This document shows positions 5,421-7,076 of a stretch of DNA of 7,076 bases, piece by piece. How positions within the stretch are numbered: position 1 is the first letter of the stretch; every line of letters begins with the position of its first letter. Source of the DNA: DASWHK01 sp036398215. Lineage in GTDB: Bacteria; Acidobacteriota; UBA890. The stretch lies in assembly GCA_036398215.1 (NCBI GenBank), contig DASWHK010000261.1, positions 1 through 7,076 of the forward strand. The letters are read 5' to 3'. Made by a program: the position numbers and the translations under genes. Below the pieces are notes generated by a model that was given only the letters and a program-made list of their open reading frames with translations, did not search any database and had not been told where the DNA came from.

Positions 5421-7076
5421 GTGAAACCCACGGTCAAGCGGGAACTTTACGACGTCGCGGTCATCGGCGGCGGGCCCGCCGGGGCCGCGGCGGCGCGGTT
5501 GCTGGCGCTGTGGGGGCGCGACGTTGTGCTGGCGACGCAACGCCGAGACCCCGGGCGCGACCTGGCGGTGTCGTTGCCGCCGAGCATCCGCAAGCTGTTC
5601 GCCACGCTCGGAGTGCTCGAGGCGATCGATGCGGCCGGCTTCGTGCGGTCGACTGGCAACACCGTCTGGTGGGCGGCGCGGGAGCCGCGCGCGCAGCGGT
5701 TCGTCGGCGGCGAGACCGGCTACCAGGTGCGCCACGGCGATCTCGATCGGGTCCTTCTCGCCGCCGCCGAGGCGGCCGGCGCCACCGTGCTCCGCGATGC
5801 CTCGGTGGAGGAAGTGGAGCTCGGTTCAACGGGAAGCCCGAGTGCACGCCAAGAAGGTGGCCGCGAGCTTCGGCACCGACAGTCGCCGGGAAGCCCGGCG
5901 CGGCTCCGCTTCGCCGCTGAAGATGGTGAACAATGGCTGGCCGCTCGCATCGTGCTCGATGCCTCCGGGCGACGGGGCGTGATCGCCCGCGCCCAGGGGC
6001 TGCGTCTCGAGCCCGGCCCGCCGACCGTCGCGCTGGTCGGGACCTGGCGGCGCCGCGGCGGCTGGCAGGTCCCCGACGACACCCACACGCTGGTGGAGTC
6101 GTTCGCGGACGGCTGGGCCTGGTCGGTGCCGATCACCCCGGAGGTCCGCTACTTCACCTGCATGCTCGATCCGGTCGTCTCGGAGCGGGCCTCCGGCGAG
6201 CTCGCCGATCGGTACACGGCAGCGCTGCGGCGCGCCAAGGCGCTGCACGGCCTGCTCGATGGCGCCGAGCTCGTCGGCGAGCCGTGGGGTTGCGACGCGT
6301 CCTGGTACCGGTCGACGCGGGTGACCGGCGATCGCTTCCTGCTGGTCGGCGACGCCGCGTCGTTCATCGATCCGCTGTCCTCCTTCGGCGTCAAGAAGGC
6401 GCTGGGCTCCGCCTGGCTGGCCGCCATCGTCGCCAACACGATCCTCAGCGAGCCGCAGCCGGGGGAGGTGGCGCCAACCTTGGGCGAGCCGCAGCCGGCG
6501 GAGGCGGTGCAGGCCCTGGACGCGCGTCGGCCCGAGGATCGGGCCCACGAAGAACCGGGCTTGGCGAAAGCACGGGCGAGGAGCGAGCCGCGGCTGGCGG
6601 AGGCGGCGCGGGGGCTGTTCGAGGAGCACGAGCAGCGGGTCTACGAGGCGTTCGAGGCGCAGGCGGCCGGGTTCTTCGACGAGGTCGCCGCCGACCAGAC
6701 GCATCCGTTCTGGAGCGGCCGGGCGGAGGCCGAGCGCGACCTTCCCGGAGATCCGGACGTCGCCGCCTTCCGGCGCGACCCCGAGGTGCTCGCCGCCTTC
6801 GAGGCGCTCCGCCGGAGCCCGTCGATTCGCCTCGCGCCGGGCCCGGACCTGCAGGTGGTCAAGGCGCCCGCCATCGGCGATCGGACGATCGTGATGGACG
6901 ATCACCTGACGACCCCGTCGCTGCCCCGCGGGCTGCGCTACCTGCGCGGCGTCGACCTCCGCCGCCTCGTCGAGCTGGCCCCCGCCCATGACCAGGTCCC
7001 CGACCTCTTCGATGCCTACAACCGCTCGGTCTCGCCGGTCCCGCCGGTCCCGCTCCCCGATTTCCTCGGCGCCCTC
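5421..7076 (+). CDS. FAD-dependent oxidoreductase, flavin-dependent halogenase/monooxygenase superfamily (3' end outside window)
   Basis: One frame stays open for 552 codons from GTG 5421 to the window end. The N-terminus is a Rossmann FAD site, YDVAVIGGGPAGAAAARLLA (about 10-29), followed by SLPPSIRKLFATLGV, which matches the E-S-L-P-P segment of tryptophan-halogenase-like proteins. LDASGRRGVIARA (179-191), WAWSVP (232-237, a WxWxIP-like motif) and LLVGDAASFIDPLSSFGVK (307-325) complete the core. Such enzymes use reduced flavin or NAD(P)H and oxygen to halogenate, hydroxylate or reduce substrates. No lysine occurs between K58 and K273, and R76-S-T stands where halogenases usually have their catalytic lysine, so oxygenation or reduction is as likely as halogenation. 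An insertion at about 343-397 is built of EP-rich repeats, and another at about 135-160 contains a repeated GSP motif. The start codon lacks a clear Shine-Dalgarno. The substrate is unknown. Confidence 0.87.
   Translation, partial: MKPTVKRELYDVAVIGGGPAGAAAARLLALWGRDVVLATQRRDPGRDLAVSLPPSIRKLFATLGVLEAIDAAGFVRSTGNTVWWAAREPRAQRFVGGETGYQVRHGDLDRVLLAAAEAAGATVLRDASVEEVELGSTGSPSARQEGGRELRHRQSPGSPARLRFAAEDGEQWLAARIVLDASGRRGVIARAQGLRLEPGPPTVALVGTWRRRGGWQVPDDTHTLVESFADGWAWSVPITPEVRYFTCMLDPVVSERASGELADRYTAALRRAKALHGLLDGAELVGEPWGCDASWYRSTRVTGDRFLLVGDAASFIDPLSSFGVKKALGSAWLAAIVANTILSEPQPGEVAPTLGEPQPAEAVQALDARRPEDRAHEEPGLAKARARSEPRLAEAARGLFEEHEQRVYEAFEAQAAGFFDEVAADQTHPFWSGRAEAERDLPGDPDVAAFRRDPEVLAAFEALRRSPSIRLAPGPDLQVVKAPAIGDRTIVMDDHLTTPSLPRGLRYLRGVDLRRLVELAPAHDQVPDLFDAYNRSVSPVPPVPLPDFLGAL
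5831..5897 (+). repeat. 10-bp direct repeats flanking a variable loop in the oxidoreductase
   Basis: GGGAAGCCCG occurs at 5831-5840 and again at 5888-5897, 57 bp (19 codons) apart and in the same frame, so both encode a GSP motif. The segment between them is charged and does not resemble the conserved core. It sits between the second strand of the FAD domain and LRFAAEDGEQWLAARIVLD. It may be a short insertion flanked by the repeat. Confidence 0.5.
6448..6609 (+). repeat. EP-rich imperfect repeats inside the oxidoreductase
   Basis: Near-identical units start at 6448, 6484 and 6583 (GCGAGCCGCAGCCGG or close variants followed by a GGAGG-type run). The first two are 36 bp apart. A fourth degenerate copy lies around 6549-6575. 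The protein reads SEPQPGEVAPTL, GEPQPAEAVQAL, EEPGLAKARA and SEPRLAEAARG (residues 343-398). The run falls between the helix after the GD motif (ANTIL) and the helix LFEEHEQRVYEAF, which usually follow each other closely in this family. It therefore looks like an expanded surface loop. Confidence 0.75.

Noticed and set aside
5826..6989. Long - strand open frame (387 codons) opposite the flavoenzyme
   Set aside because: It is an arginine/glycine/proline-rich antisense shadow of a GC-rich gene. The + strand frame from 5421 contains the FAD, WxW and GD motifs.
5933..6991. Long + strand open frame (352 codons) in another register of the flavoenzyme
   Set aside because: Its composition is almost entirely Arg/Ala/Gly and no motifs are visible. 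It overlaps the well-supported frame that starts at 5421.

Overview
The window is a GC-rich bacterial segment. Two 60-base lines counted by eye gave 70% GC in the flanking genes and two gave 57% in the middle. Large FtsX/MacB-type permeases of the ADOP class (acidobacterial duplicated orphan permease), one of them preceded by a short PadR regulator, point to Acidobacteriota, probably a high-GC lineage. This is inferred from gene content, not from a marker gene.

Left part (1-3784): the 3' end of one ADOP-type permease on the + strand meets a complete second ADOP permease on the - strand, tail to tail, 14 bp apart. The complete permease lies downstream of a small PadR-family repressor gene, and the two form a probable padR-permease operon. 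A candidate promoter with an overlapping inverted repeat lies just upstream of padR. A GC-rich hairpin sits between padR and the permease.

Middle part (3785-5354): a 203-bp divergent intergenic region leads into a tightly coupled two-gene module on the + strand. The first gene encodes an N-terminal STAS-like domain fused to a GHKL (histidine-kinase-like) ATPase. The second encodes a 103-residue stand-alone STAS-like protein that resembles the DUF4325 family. The genes overlap in an ATGA. The layout recalls the anti-sigma kinase/anti-anti-sigma antagonist switches (SpoIIAB/SpoIIAA, RsbW/RsbV), but no sigma factor or phosphatase is visible. The module has lower GC than both neighbours, so it looks like an acquired cassette. 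It is the most interesting part of the window.

Right part (5421-7076): a large FAD-dependent oxidoreductase of the flavin-dependent halogenase/monooxygenase superfamily runs off the window end after 552 codons. It keeps the dinucleotide-binding glycine motif, a WxWxVP motif and the GD motif with the FIDP segment. No lysine is found where the halogenase catalytic lysine is expected. It also carries an unusual insertion of EP-rich repeats.

A recurring theme is short in-frame duplication inside otherwise ordinary genes: 24 bp in padR, 45 bp in the permease and a set of about 12-codon repeats in the oxidoreductase. No tRNA, rRNA, CRISPR array, transposase or recognisable attachment site was seen.
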